From NCBI GenBank assembly GCA_946497035.1, contig CAMMIW010000003.1:81082-145081 (forward strand): a DNA stretch of 64,000 nucleotides, read 5' to 3'. The notes below the pieces were generated by a model, which saw only the letters and a program-made list of their open reading frames with translations, ran no database searches and had not been told where the DNA came from. Positions 25,021 to 34,375 of the stretch are shown here, one piece after another. The position numbers and the translations under genes were made by a program. How positions within the stretch are numbered: position 1 is the stretch's first letter; every line of letters begins with the position of its first letter. This DNA comes from an uncultured Eubacteriaceae bacterium (lineage in GTDB: Bacteria; Bacillota; Clostridia; Lachnospirales; CAG-274).

Positions 25021-25107
25021 TTCTATAATAGAATAGATTAATAAAATTGTTACTGTTATCTTCTCTTTACCATTAAACCATGATAAATTAAAAAGAAATA
25101 TTTTATA

Positions 25108-28100
25108 TTAAATAACTTTATTAAAATTATTTTCTAAATCTTTAAATTTTTGCTCTATATTTAATATATCATCTTGGTTAAATATATTTTTCTCACTATC
25201 CAAGCTATATGTAACTTTATCTGGATATATTTCAAATTTATTTAAGATGCTTAAAATATCTTCTTCATATTTTTCCATATTATTGTTAGGGCTTGTAATA
25301 ATATTAGCTAATGTACCATTATTGCCAACTTTAACATAAGTTTCTATTAAATCATTGTTACTATTTTCAAAATTTAAATATAAGCTTAAGTTTTTATCAT
25401 TTAAAGCTGTATCATTTAATACATACATATTAAGCTCTTTAACTTTACCATTAGATAATGTCATAGGTAATGTATATATACCATTTTTCATATTATTGTT
25501 ATCTTGTATAAAATTAACGTTAGATTTTACATTTTTATTTTTTAAAATCATATATTTAATATCATCTAAATCGTCTAAATTTAATATATCATCAAAAACT
25601 TCTTCAGTTTCTTTGCTTAATTGATCTACCGTTTTTATACAATCTTCTTTTGTAATATTATCATCTTCTATGTTTAATATGCTTTCACCAAAAGTTATAT
25701 TTCTTTTTGCAAGTTCTTCTTTAAAATCATCTATAGATTTAGTCGGTTTTATATTTTCTTTAATAATATTTTCCATCACTTGAATATTATTAAGAGTAAT
25801 AGGTATATTATTTTTTATAAGATAGTTAATAGTATCATTGCTTACATTTTCTAAGTTTTGTATATTTTTAATTAAATTTTCTTTTGTTTCTGTAGAAATA
25901 GTTTGTTTGTTACTATCTTTTAAATTTTGTAAAACATTTTCTAAATTATCGTTAAAATCTATATTTTTAATATTTTCAGGGCTTGTATAATTTAAAAGTT
26001 GGTTTAAAATAAGCTTGTTATAATCTTCATTAGCTTTTTCTATACCTGTTTGTATAGATTTAGTAATGTTATTATTTGGTATAATATTTTCAGTAGCTCC
26101 TTGCATATCATCTACTTTTTTATCAAAATCTATATTTCTTCTATGTTTCTCTGCTATTTTAGATGCTTGCAAAAGGTTAGAAAAAGTAATGTTTTTTTCA
26201 GATTTTAAAATATTTCCTATAGCAACACTATCCCCTTTTTCAACGGTATTTAACATTCTATAAACAGAAACTATAGCTTCTCTTTCTTCTTTAGATAGTT
26301 TATTGTCTTTGTCTATTTCTAAAATTTGTTCTGCTATTTTTTCTCTAGAAGTTTGGCCAAAGCTATTATTATCTATATAATCTATTACATCATTTATATT
26401 TTTATCCATAGGGTTAAAATTATCTTTTAACATTTTAGCCACTGTCAAAGGGTGTAAATTATTGGCTACATAGTCTATTTTTTTATCTATTAATTTTACA
26501 TTTAATATATTTTCTTCAGAAAAGTCCATATTATTAATTGAAAGTATTTTAAGGGCTTTTATGTTAGCCTCATTAGGCTCAAATCCATTTTGTTCTAATA
26601 GCTGTTTAAAATTGTCTTTTAACTTATTTATATTATCACCAAAAGCTTTATTAGGTAGAGTTTTAAAAGTTTCAAAATCTTCCATAATATTTTTAGCTTT
26701 AAGACTTTTATTTATGCCTGATAAAGAAAAATCTACCTTTTCTTCTACAATATCTTTAAATGTATTATGTACTAAATTTGGGTATATATTTTGTATAGTA
26801 GATACTACAGTTTTTATATTATTAATATTTTCTTGTGTAGCGGCCACTTTGTTTAGCTCTAAATATTTTTTATAGTTTTCTTGCTCTATATTTTCAAGAT
26901 GGCTTATAACTTCTTGCAAAGGCTTTGTATCTATATTTATCCCTTTGTCATATAAAGAATACATAGCCTCGCTTGTTAGTTTTAATTGTATTTTATAAAG
27001 GTTTATTTTTTCAGATATAGCCTCTTGTGATGGATTAATACTTTCAACGTTAATATTTTCATAATTGTTAGATATATTTTTAAGGTTTATTTTTATTTTA
27101 TTATCAATAAGATGTTGTATATGTTCAGGTAAAATTTTAGGTAATATTTCTTTATATTTAGCATAATCTTGCTCTATATTTTTGTTGTCAAATATTTGTA
27201 TGTTTAAAGGGTTTTCATTTTTTAAAATATTTTTAACCACTTTTTGTAAAATTTCTTCTATATTTATATTTTCAGATATATTTTGCAATTTATTATATTT
27301 TTCAAAATTTTCTAAAGATATATCTATTTCATTTTTTATAAAATCTTTTGCAATAGAAATATTTTCATCATTAATATCTATGTTATTTTGTTTTAATATA
27401 TTTTCTATTTGGCTATCTAAATTTTCTATATTATCAATATCAACCTTTTGAGAATTAGAAAATTTTTTAAATTTGTATGTATATAAATCTTGTAAAGTAG
27501 CTTTATCCCCTTTTTTTATAACATTTAAGGCTACATCTTTGTCTAAATTTTCTATACCATTTATTTTATCATTAATATTTTTTAATGTTGATAAATTTTT
27601 ATCTGTTTTTGGTAATCCTGCATTAGATAAAACACTTTCAAATCTAAAAATGGCCTCTTCATCTACCCCATTCATATTTAAGTCCATTTTCATATATTTT
27701 TCTTTTTCTTCTTTAAGCTCTTTTAAAGTTTTATTTTCTAAAGTATCTTTACCTTCAACATCTTGGCCTAAGCTTTCGCCTAAATAATCGCTAAAAGTCA
27801 TCATATCTAAATTTTTAGGATTTATACCGCTATTAACAAATTTTTGTAAATCTTCTTTTGTGGTAGTGTTAGATATGTGAGATAATTTACTTTTAACTTG
27901 GTTTTTATATAAAATATCTTCTTGTATAGATGGTTGGCTACTTTTATCAATAAATTTTTTATACTGTTGTTGAACGTTATCTACTTCTGCAAAATTAGCC
28001 ACTTTAGCCTTTGGAGCTTCTTGCAACTTTTCTTCTATAAAATTATCTAAAGAGCGTATTCGTCTAGCTCTTACTTTTGGTTGTTCGTCTTCTACTAATA

Positions 28101-28374
28101 CATCTTCTGTAGGTTGTTCGTCTTTTGTTTCTATTATTTGCTTTAATGTGTTTTTATCGTCTTCAACTTTAAAATAAATAGTATCTCCCACATTACCTTG
28201 TATTTTATCTTTTTCCACATTTATAAAAAACTTATTTTCTATATCAATAGTATATTTATTATCTTTATCAGATTTAATGTAACCTTTTAAAATATCTCCT
28301 TGTTTAAAATTAAAATTTTTATTATGTATATTATTTATATTAAAACTTTTTACATTCATTTTATCTATATTCAT
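25108..28374 (-). CDS. Large 1088-residue Lachnospiraceae-type protein of unknown function
   Basis: An acidic/Asn-Lys-rich, mainly helical protein without signal peptide or membrane segment. The first 65 residues form a small beta-rich part (FKQGDILKGYIKSDKDNKYTIDI...GDTIYFKVED). Residues about 200-950 are long repeated helical units of the kind ENIxxxLKxNxI with recurring LEN/ENI stretches. A beta-rich end (about 970-1060, NGIYTLPMTLSNGKVKELNMYVLND...LSLYLNFEN) resembles the C-terminal core of hook-length proteins. I recall relatives carrying only a DUF label (DUF6240). A flagellar link is a guess. Confidence 0.55.
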   Translation of the reverse strand: MNIDKMNVKSFNINNIHNKNFNFKQGDILKGYIKSDKDNKYTIDIENKFFINVEKDKIQGNVGDTIYFKVEDDKNTLKQIIETKDEQPTEDVLVEDEQPKVRARRIRSLDNFIEEKLQEAPKAKVANFAEVDNVQQQYKKFIDKSSQPSIQEDILYKNQVKSKLSHISNTTTKEDLQKFVNSGINPKNLDMMTFSDYLGESLGQDVEGKDTLENKTLKELKEEKEKYMKMDLNMNGVDEEAIFRFESVLSNAGLPKTDKNLSTLKNINDKINGIENLDKDVALNVIKKGDKATLQDLYTYKFKKFSNSQKVDIDNIENLDSQIENILKQNNIDINDENISIAKDFIKNEIDISLENFEKYNKLQNISENINIEEILQKVVKNILKNENPLNIQIFDNKNIEQDYAKYKEILPKILPEHIQHLIDNKIKINLKNISNNYENINVESINPSQEAISEKINLYKIQLKLTSEAMYSLYDKGINIDTKPLQEVISHLENIEQENYKKYLELNKVAATQENINNIKTVVSTIQNIYPNLVHNTFKDIVEEKVDFSLSGINKSLKAKNIMEDFETFKTLPNKAFGDNINKLKDNFKQLLEQNGFEPNEANIKALKILSINNMDFSEENILNVKLIDKKIDYVANNLHPLTVAKMLKDNFNPMDKNINDVIDYIDNNSFGQTSREKIAEQILEIDKDNKLSKEEREAIVSVYRMLNTVEKGDSVAIGNILKSEKNITFSNLLQASKIAEKHRRNIDFDKKVDDMQGATENIIPNNNITKSIQTGIEKANEDYNKLILNQLLNYTSPENIKNIDFNDNLENVLQNLKDSNKQTISTETKENLIKNIQNLENVSNDTINYLIKNNIPITLNNIQVMENIIKENIKPTKSIDDFKEELAKRNITFGESILNIEDDNITKEDCIKTVDQLSKETEEVFDDILNLDDLDDIKYMILKNKNVKSNVNFIQDNNNMKNGIYTLPMTLSNGKVKELNMYVLNDTALNDKNLSLYLNFENSNNDLIETYVKVGNNGTLANIITSPNNNMEKYEEDILSILNKFEIYPDKVTYSLDSEKNIFNQDDILNIEQKFKDLENNFNKVI

Positions 28375-28551
28375 AATTTCACCTCTAAATATTTATCGGC
28401 AGTTACTATTAATTTAATTAGGTTCTATAATAAATGTTGTGTTAATATTATAAGATTGATAAAACTACATTATTGTCAAAAAGAGACTATGGAGGATATT
28501 AATTTTAAACCTTGTCCTTTCTATTAAACAGTAATAATTGAAAAATAACCT

Positions 28552-30069
28552 TTAATTATTATAAAAATATAAAAAAATTAAATTTTCAATTTCTTCCAAT
28601 GCATCTTTTAACTGATTTTTATCAAGATCTAAAATATCTATAGCAGCTTGTTCAGGTTTATTTATATTAGGCTTATCTGTTATTTTTATCCTAAGGTTAC
28701 CGTTTAAATAATTAAATAAAGGTAGCTTTAAATAAAAGTCTAAATTTTCACCAGGTTCAAACTCGTTAATTTCACCACTAATACTAATCATATTATCTAT
28801 ATCAGATATTGTAAAAGTTTTATCAAGTTTATTATAATAAATAGATACACCAATATAATTATATTTATCTTCTATGCTAAGTGAAAAGTTTAAATCTTCA
28901 TCTGTATTGTCCTCTGTTGTTGATATTTTTAAAATTTTTTTATTATGATTAAAAATAGTATATGATGCATTGTTTAAAGGTACTTGGCCACCATTAGTTT
29001 TATATTCTATAAAAAATTCTGCGCCAGATTCTTTTGTATCAAAAAGATCCCACAAATAAATTTTACTATTTGCAATAAAATCGTTATAAATGTAAAAATC
29101 AGCAGATATATAGTTTGATTCAGGATTATATTGTTGAAAATATATATTTATTTCATCTTTTGCATCTTGCATCATATAATTAAAATCTTCTTCTGCTTGT
29201 TCTACACTAGTATATAAAGTGTCATAATTAGTTAAAAATAATGTTAATATATAATATTCTTTTAATGTTTCATTTTCTTCTAACATAGTGAAAAAAAGAT
29301 CATTTAATTCTAATATTTCATCAACCTTTATATTAAACCTATAACCTTCTAATTTTACATTTTCATCATTAATATATTGCTTTATAGGTGGTAAATTAAC
29401 ATAATCTATATTTTTTAAATAACTAACTATTTTATTAGTTATTGTTTTATAAAAATTATCTAATTCTTTAGAATATGTATGAAAATTTACAAAATAAATT
29501 TTTAATATTTTTAAATATAACTTTTCTTCTTCGGTTAAATTTTTATTTTCCAATAAATAACTAAACTTATTTTCTAATTTTTTATAATTAAGCTTATATA
29601 AATTATTTGATAAAATATTAGAAGATATATAAAAATTTGATCTATCTAAAAAAATATCTAATATTTGTTTTTGAAACATAGTAACATTTATTGCTTTTTC
29701 GCCTTTGTCATTAGAGTTAATATTAAGGTTAAAATCTAAGTCTAAATTATTTTCATAAAAATCTAAATCTACACTATAATTTTGAAATTTAAACATATTA
29801 TAATAATCAATAATACCAAAAATTTCATTTAACTGTTGTTTACTTAAATTTATAGTATTTTTTAAACATACCATAACTTTAGCTGGTGGATATTCTGAAG
29901 AATTATTAAATATTTTTACACCAAAAAATAATGCCAATATAGTAATAATTATTATACAAATTAATTTGATTTTCCTTTTTTTAGGAGCTTTAGTATTTAT
30001 AATATTTGTAAGTGGTACAGAATTTATGTCATCATTAGTTTCTTTTTTTTGGGGTTCTGCTTTTTTCAT
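28552..30069 (-). CDS. Membrane-anchored extracellular protein, unknown function (DUF6583-like?)
   Basis: A 505-residue protein with a 33-residue basic cytoplasmic start, one membrane helix (about 36-54, LICIIIITILALFFGVKIF) and a large outside part. The outside part mixes helices and many strands, with repeated Asn/Asp-rich turns and conserved-looking pieces such as KINLYFQQYNPESNYISADFYI-type strands. No enzymatic motif is visible. It has its own promoter. The family label is from memory and weak. Confidence 0.5.
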   Translation of the reverse strand: MKKAEPQKKETNDDINSVPLTNIINTKAPKKRKIKLICIIIITILALFFGVKIFNNSSEYPPAKVMVCLKNTINLSKQQLNEIFGIIDYYNMFKFQNYSVDLDFYENNLDLDFNLNINSNDKGEKAINVTMFQKQILDIFLDRSNFYISSNILSNNLYKLNYKKLENKFSYLLENKNLTEEEKLYLKILKIYFVNFHTYSKELDNFYKTITNKIVSYLKNIDYVNLPPIKQYINDENVKLEGYRFNIKVDEILELNDLFFTMLEENETLKEYYILTLFLTNYDTLYTSVEQAEEDFNYMMQDAKDEINIYFQQYNPESNYISADFYIYNDFIANSKIYLWDLFDTKESGAEFFIEYKTNGGQVPLNNASYTIFNHNKKILKISTTEDNTDEDLNFSLSIEDKYNYIGVSIYYNKLDKTFTISDIDNMISISGEINEFEPGENLDFYLKLPLFNYLNGNLRIKITDKPNINKPEQAAIDILDLDKNQLKDALEEIENLIFLYFYNN

Positions 30070-30109
30070 AAAGCTCCTCCTTTAAATAATAAAAAGTTTT
30101 TATTTAAAA

Positions 30110-30138
30110 ATATTACTATAAATAAAATTAAATGTCAA
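30110..30138 (-). promoter_or_regulatory. Promoter of the 505-residue membrane protein gene
   Basis: Minus-strand TTGACA (30138-30133), 17 bases, TAATAT (30115-30110), 41 bases before the ATG. AAAGGAGGAG lies just upstream of the start. Confidence 0.62.
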
Positions 30139-30199
30139 ATATAACAAATTATTGTAAAATACTAAGCTATTTTAATATAAAATATTTCGCATTGAAAGA

Positions 30200-30219
30200 C
30201 TGTAGACTTTCGTCTACAG
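30200..30219 (-). terminator. Terminator of the exported stalk-domain protein gene
   Basis: An 8-base-pair stem CTGTAGAC / GTCTACAG closed by a TTTC (GAAA on the minus strand) tetraloop, beginning 5 bases after the stop codon at 30224. It belongs to the TGTAGA...TCTACA hairpin group seen elsewhere in the window. Confidence 0.6.
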
Positions 30220-30223
30220 CCTA

Positions 30224-31162
30224 CTATATTGTATAAGATGATATTATTATATTTTCATTTATGTCTACAGCAAATAACATCTCTAAAATTTCACTAAAAT
30301 AGGAAATTGGAACATAAGCTTTACCATTTTTTATCTCCGGTGCAAATTCTAATTGTCTTATAATTTTATTATTTTTATCAGAGTATCTGTTTTCACCTAT
30401 AACAAGATATGAAGTAAATTTACCATTTTTTAATACGGTTATAGCATTTTTATCTGGCTCCCAAGTCATAGTATATCCAAAATATTGTAAAGGATCTCTT
30501 AAAGGAACCATTTTTACATTATATTGTGATTTTTTATAATAGGTTTCCTTGTTAATTTGATAGTTATTTAAGTTTTTATATGGTATTTCAAAAATTATAT
30601 TGCCTTTTTGAGCAAAAGTAATACTACCCGCACCATAAACAACATAAACATTTTTATTTTTTATATAAAAAGGAGTAGACTCTGTAACCTTTTTATAAGT
30701 AACCCCCATATCAGAAGCTTTACTAGAAATAACCTTATTAGTATAATTTATACCATTAGCATTAAAATAGCTATTTATAGTAATATATTTATTATTTTTA
30801 GTATCTATATTAATGCTATAAGGTGTTACTTCATTGTTATAAATATTTTTAAAATAAATCATTATTGATAATATGTTACCATCTTCTATAATATCATATG
30901 TTATCTCTATTTTATTTGTTGTTTTTTGAGAATATGAGGTTATTTTATTTCTTACTATAGTGTCTATTTTTTTATTTACATTGTTTTGAAATGATACATT
31001 TTTTAATCTAGATATAACCGGATATTCTCCATATATTATAATATTGTTTTTATTAATACTTATATTTTTAGGCATAATATTTATATCATCTGCATAAACA
31101 GGCTTTAATGTAAATGAAAAAAATAAAACAAAACTTAAAATCAAATTTAAAATTTTTTTCAT
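30224..31162 (-). CDS. Exported protein with DUF4163/DUF3298-like and copper-amine-oxidase-N-like stalk domains
   Basis: A 312-residue protein with a signal peptide (MKKILNLILSFVLFFSFTLKPVYADD, likely cut after Ala-Asp). The middle part (about 40-205) has the pattern of DUF4163 followed by DUF3298, as in RsiV-like proteins that can bind wall material or lysozyme. The C-terminus (about 212-310) is a Cu_amine_oxidN-type stalk: VPLRDPLQYFGYTMTWEPDKNAITV, then KNGKAYVPISYFSEIL. These stalk domains are common on clostridial cell surfaces and do not imply amine oxidase activity. The function is not known. Confidence 0.75.
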   Translation of the reverse strand: MKKILNLILSFVLFFSFTLKPVYADDINIMPKNISINKNNIIIYGEYPVISRLKNVSFQNNVNKKIDTIVRNKITSYSQKTTNKIEITYDIIEDGNILSIMIYFKNIYNNEVTPYSINIDTKNNKYITINSYFNANGINYTNKVISSKASDMGVTYKKVTESTPFYIKNKNVYVVYGAGSITFAQKGNIIFEIPYKNLNNYQINKETYYKKSQYNVKMVPLRDPLQYFGYTMTWEPDKNAITVLKNGKFTSYLVIGENRYSDKNNKIIRQLEFAPEIKNGKAYVPISYFSEILEMLFAVDINENIIISSYTI

Positions 31163-31297
31163 TTTTTTGCTCCTTTAAAAATTATTATATATATATTATT
31201 ACATTTTTTTATAAATAATACAATTACAATAATGTTACAAATTTATTATATTATTATTAAATGAATTAATAAATATTATATATAATAAATTTTAAAT

Positions 31298-32656
31298 TTA
31301 AGCTTTTTTACTTAATAAACATACTGTTTCAATATGATAAGTTCTAGGAAACATATCCATCATCTCTATTTTATCAACGTTATAACCTTTTTCTATAAAA
31401 GCCTTTAAATCTTTAGCTAAAGAAGAAGCTTTACAAGATATATAAACTATAGTTTTAGAGTTAAAATTTGCTATTTTATCTATAGCTTTAGGGTTTATAC
31501 CTTCTCTAGGAGGATCTAAAATAATTAAATCTGGCTTTATATTCAAATTTTCTACAACCTTATAAACATCTCCTGCTATAAAATCACAATTGTCAATATT
31601 ATTAAGTCTAGCGTTAATTTTAGCAGCCTCTACCGCCTCTTCTACTATTTCTACCCCTATAACATTTTTAGCCTCCTTAGCTACTATTTGAGCTATTGTA
31701 CCTGTGCCACAGTATAAATCAAAAACATTTTGATTAGAAACTTGCCCAACAAATTTTTTAACAATACTATATAATTTTTCTGCACCTGCCGAATTTGTTT
31801 GAAAAAATGAAAATAAAGATATTTTAAAATCTAAACCTAAAAGCTTTTCATAAAAATAATCATTACCATAAATAATATTCATATTATCTGCTTTAACAAT
31901 ATCTGCGGTGCTATCATTAACTATGTGTATAAAACCTTTTATTTTCCCTTCTAATTTAAGGTTTAATAAAAGCTCTTTTAAAGGCTCTAAATCTATATTA
32001 AATTGGCTAGATGTTACTAAACCTATAATTATTTGTTTTGTAAAAAATGCCTGTCTAACTAACAAATGTCTAAGGCTACCTGTTTTTTTCATTCTGTGAT
32101 AAAAAGTTTCATTAGTATTTTTAAAGTAATCTAAAACACATTTTAAAATTTTTCTAATATCTTCAGAAACAATTTTACAATCATAAGCATTAACAACTTC
32201 ATAATAGCTATTTCTTTTTCTCATACCTAAAGATAGCTCTCCATCTAAACCTGTATCACCAAAAGAAAATTCCATTTTATTTCTATAACAATTTATATCG
32301 GGACTTTTATTAATACCTAAAAATTCAAAATTTTCTATACCTTCATTTTTTAAAATATTAAGCACATTATTTTTTTTAAATTCAATTTCTTTATCATAAG
32401 ATATATTTTGATAAGTACAACCACCACATAAACTAAAACAGCTACAATAAGGCTCTATTTCATAGGGTGCTTTTTCTAATATTTCAATTAATCTACCTTC
32501 ATATTTTTGTTTTTTCTTTTTTACAAGGGCTTTAACTTTTTGCCCAGGTATAGTATTTTTTATATATATTTTATTATTATTAAATAAACCTACTCCCTTA
32601 TTAGGAAATACTAAATCGTTTATAGTTACTACTTCTTCAATATATTTTTTAGCCAT
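31298..32656 (-). CDS. rlmD: 23S rRNA (uracil-C5)-methyltransferase, RlmD/RumA family
   Basis: A 452-residue RNA m5U methyltransferase. The N-terminal TRAM domain (residues about 1-60) is followed by the Fe-S cysteine cluster CSCFSLCGGC (about 70-80). The SAM domain has NVFDLYCGTGTIAQ, LDPPREGINPKA and the catalytic cysteine in VYISCKASSLAKDL. The cluster cysteines show it is the Fe-S-bearing RumA type. Firmicutes often have two or three paralogues with different target uridines, so the exact site in the rRNA is not certain. Confidence 0.88.
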   Translation of the reverse strand: MAKKYIEEVVTINDLVFPNKGVGLFNNNKIYIKNTIPGQKVKALVKKKKQKYEGRLIEILEKAPYEIEPYCSCFSLCGGCTYQNISYDKEIEFKKNNVLNILKNEGIENFEFLGINKSPDINCYRNKMEFSFGDTGLDGELSLGMRKRNSYYEVVNAYDCKIVSEDIRKILKCVLDYFKNTNETFYHRMKKTGSLRHLLVRQAFFTKQIIIGLVTSSQFNIDLEPLKELLLNLKLEGKIKGFIHIVNDSTADIVKADNMNIIYGNDYFYEKLLGLDFKISLFSFFQTNSAGAEKLYSIVKKFVGQVSNQNVFDLYCGTGTIAQIVAKEAKNVIGVEIVEEAVEAAKINARLNNIDNCDFIAGDVYKVVENLNIKPDLIILDPPREGINPKAIDKIANFNSKTIVYISCKASSLAKDLKAFIEKGYNVDKIEMMDMFPRTYHIETVCLLSKKA

Positions 32657-32696
32657 AAAATTCTCCTTTTATATATCATAATAAATATAAAACTTT

Positions 32697-32788
32697 AAAA
32701 AGACTTTATTTTAATAAACATTGTTTATATTATATATTTAAATTAAAATATATTCAATATAAAAATGAAAATAAAATAAAGTCTTTTT
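32697..32788. terminator. Long-loop terminator between rlmD and mnmA
   Basis: A perfect 17-base-pair stem, AAAAAGACTTTATTTTA (32697-32713) with TAAAATAAAGTCTTTTT (32772-32788), encloses 58 bases that contain a smaller ATAAACA/TGTTTAT hairpin. It begins 3 bases after the mnmA stop. The T-run on the right arm works in the plus direction and that on the left arm in the minus direction. Confidence 0.6.
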
Positions 32789-32790
32789 TA

Positions 32791-33867
32791 TTATTTATAT
32801 ATAGTGCCTCCACCAAGCACATACTCTCCATCATAAAAAACAGCAGCTTGCCCTGGTGTAACAGCTCTTTGAGGCTGTTCAAAAATAGCTTCTATCATAT
32901 TATTTTCCACTTTTCTAATTATACAAGGTGCTTGTTTTTGGCTATACCTAAGCTTGCCTAAAACAGAAACCTCTCCCTGTATATCTTCAACGCTCATAAA
33001 ATTAAAGTCTTTTATTAAAACACTATTTTTAAACAAGCCTTCATTTTCAGTTAAAACAATCTGATTTTCTTCTGCTCTAATTTCAGAAACATACATAGGC
33101 TTACCAAAAGCAATGCCTAAGCCTTTTCTTTGGCCTATTGTATAATTAGTAATACCTTTATGTTTACCTAAAATATTGCCATAAATATCTACAAAATTAC
33201 CTTCTTTAATATTTAATGTAGAATTTTCTCTAATAAATTTAGAATAATTACCATCTGGTACAAAACAAATATCTTGGCTATCTGGTTTATTAGCAACTAT
33301 AAGTCCTATATCTTTAGCAATTTTTCTAACAGTATCTTTATCATAATCACCAATAGGCATAAGAGTTTTTTCTAATTGAAATTGAGTTAAGTTGTATAAG
33401 GCATAAGTTTGATCTTTAGCATCTGTATTAGCTGTTTTTATAGTATATCTATTAGTTATAGGGTGTTTTACTATTCTAGCATAATGGCCTGTAGCTATAT
33501 AATCTGCACCAAGAGCTAAAGACTTATTTAAAAGGCTCTCCCATTTTACATATCTATTACAAGCTATACAAGGATTAGGAGTTAGCCCTTTAGAATATTC
33601 ATCTATAAAATAATCTATAACATTTTCTTTAAATTCTTTTTTAAAATTTAAAACATAATAAGGTATATCTAATTTTCTAGCAACGCTTCTAGCATCATCT
33701 ACGGCAGAAAAACCACAACAACCACCATTATCTTCTAGGCATTCTCTTTTTTCATCTTGCCATATTTGCATAGTAACGCCTATAACGTCATAACCTTGTT
33801 CTTTTAATAAATAAGCAGTAACAGAGCTATCAACTCCACCACTCATACCAACTACAACCTTTTTCAT
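32791..33867 (-). CDS. mnmA: tRNA-specific 2-thiouridylase
   Basis: MnmA puts sulfur on U34 of Lys, Glu and Gln tRNAs, using ATP and sulfur passed from IscS. The 358-residue product has the ATP pyrophosphatase loop GMSGGVDSSVTAYLL at residues about 8-22. The first catalytic cysteine is in TPNPCIACNRYVKW (about 103) and the second in SQDICFVPDGNY (about 199). It contains NYTIGQRKGLGIA and the C-terminal VTPGQAAVFYDGEYVLGGG. It follows iscU after 9 bases, which places sulfur donor and acceptor in one operon. Confidence 0.97.
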   Translation of the reverse strand: MKKVVVGMSGGVDSSVTAYLLKEQGYDVIGVTMQIWQDEKRECLEDNGGCCGFSAVDDARSVARKLDIPYYVLNFKKEFKENVIDYFIDEYSKGLTPNPCIACNRYVKWESLLNKSLALGADYIATGHYARIVKHPITNRYTIKTANTDAKDQTYALYNLTQFQLEKTLMPIGDYDKDTVRKIAKDIGLIVANKPDSQDICFVPDGNYSKFIRENSTLNIKEGNFVDIYGNILGKHKGITNYTIGQRKGLGIAFGKPMYVSEIRAEENQIVLTENEGLFKNSVLIKDFNFMSVEDIQGEVSVLGKLRYSQKQAPCIIRKVENNMIEAIFEQPQRAVTPGQAAVFYDGEYVLGGGTIYK

Positions 33868-33876
33868 AACTATCTC

Positions 33877-34314
33877 CTATTCTTCGTTTGGAATGTGATG
33901 ATGATGATCAGAATCTTTAGGAGGTTCTAAACCTTCTATTTTAATATTATTTTTTTGTGCATAGTCCCATAAAGCAGATTGTAAAGCTTCTTCTGCAAGA
34001 CAAGAACAATGTACTTTAACAGGTGGTAAACCATCTAAAGCTTCCATAACAGATTTGTTTGTTATTTTTAAAGCTTCTTCTATAGTTTTACCTATAATAA
34101 GCTCAGTTGCCATACTACTAGTAGCAACAGCAGCACCACAACCAAAAGTTTTAAATTTAGCATCTTTAACAACGTTATCTTCAATTTTTAAATAAACTTT
34201 CATTATATCGCCACATTTAGCGTTACCCACTGTACCAACACCGCTAGCGTCTTCTATTTCACCAACATTTCTAGGGTTCATAAAATGATCCATAACTTTT
34301 TCACTATATTGCAT
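33877..34314 (-). CDS. iscU: Fe-S cluster scaffold protein IscU/NifU-like
   Basis: A 145-residue scaffold on which IscS-derived sulfur and iron form a cluster. The three ligand cysteines lie in GNAKCGDIMK, TFGCGAAVATSS and KVHCSCLAEEAL. ATG at 34314 (MQYSEKVMDHFMNPRNVG) is preferred. A TTG 7 codons earlier lies on top of the AAAGGAAG site. The C-terminus is odd: a short acidic tail with four histidines in a row (DSDHHHHIPNEE) that could bind metal. Middle gene of iscR-iscS-iscU-mnmA. Confidence 0.95.
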   Translation of the reverse strand: MQYSEKVMDHFMNPRNVGEIEDASGVGTVGNAKCGDIMKVYLKIEDNVVKDAKFKTFGCGAAVATSSMATELIIGKTIEEALKITNKSVMEALDGLPPVKVHCSCLAEEALQSALWDYAQKNNIKIEGLEPPKDSDHHHHIPNEE

Positions 34315-34375
34315 AATTTTTTTACTTCCTTTCAAATATAATAATTAAAGCTTTTTTACAATTACAAAATTAATA

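Noticed and set aside
27182..27787. Plus-strand frames of about 90-104 codons inside the 1088-residue gene
   Set aside because: They are antisense shadows caused by low-complexity AT-rich coding. They have no ribosome binding sites and hydrophobic, Phe/Ser-rich products.
28489..28527. Short frame reading MEDINFKPCPFY, similar to the start of Lar-like zinc proteins
   Set aside because: Only 12 codons, with no second half. It may be a relic or chance.
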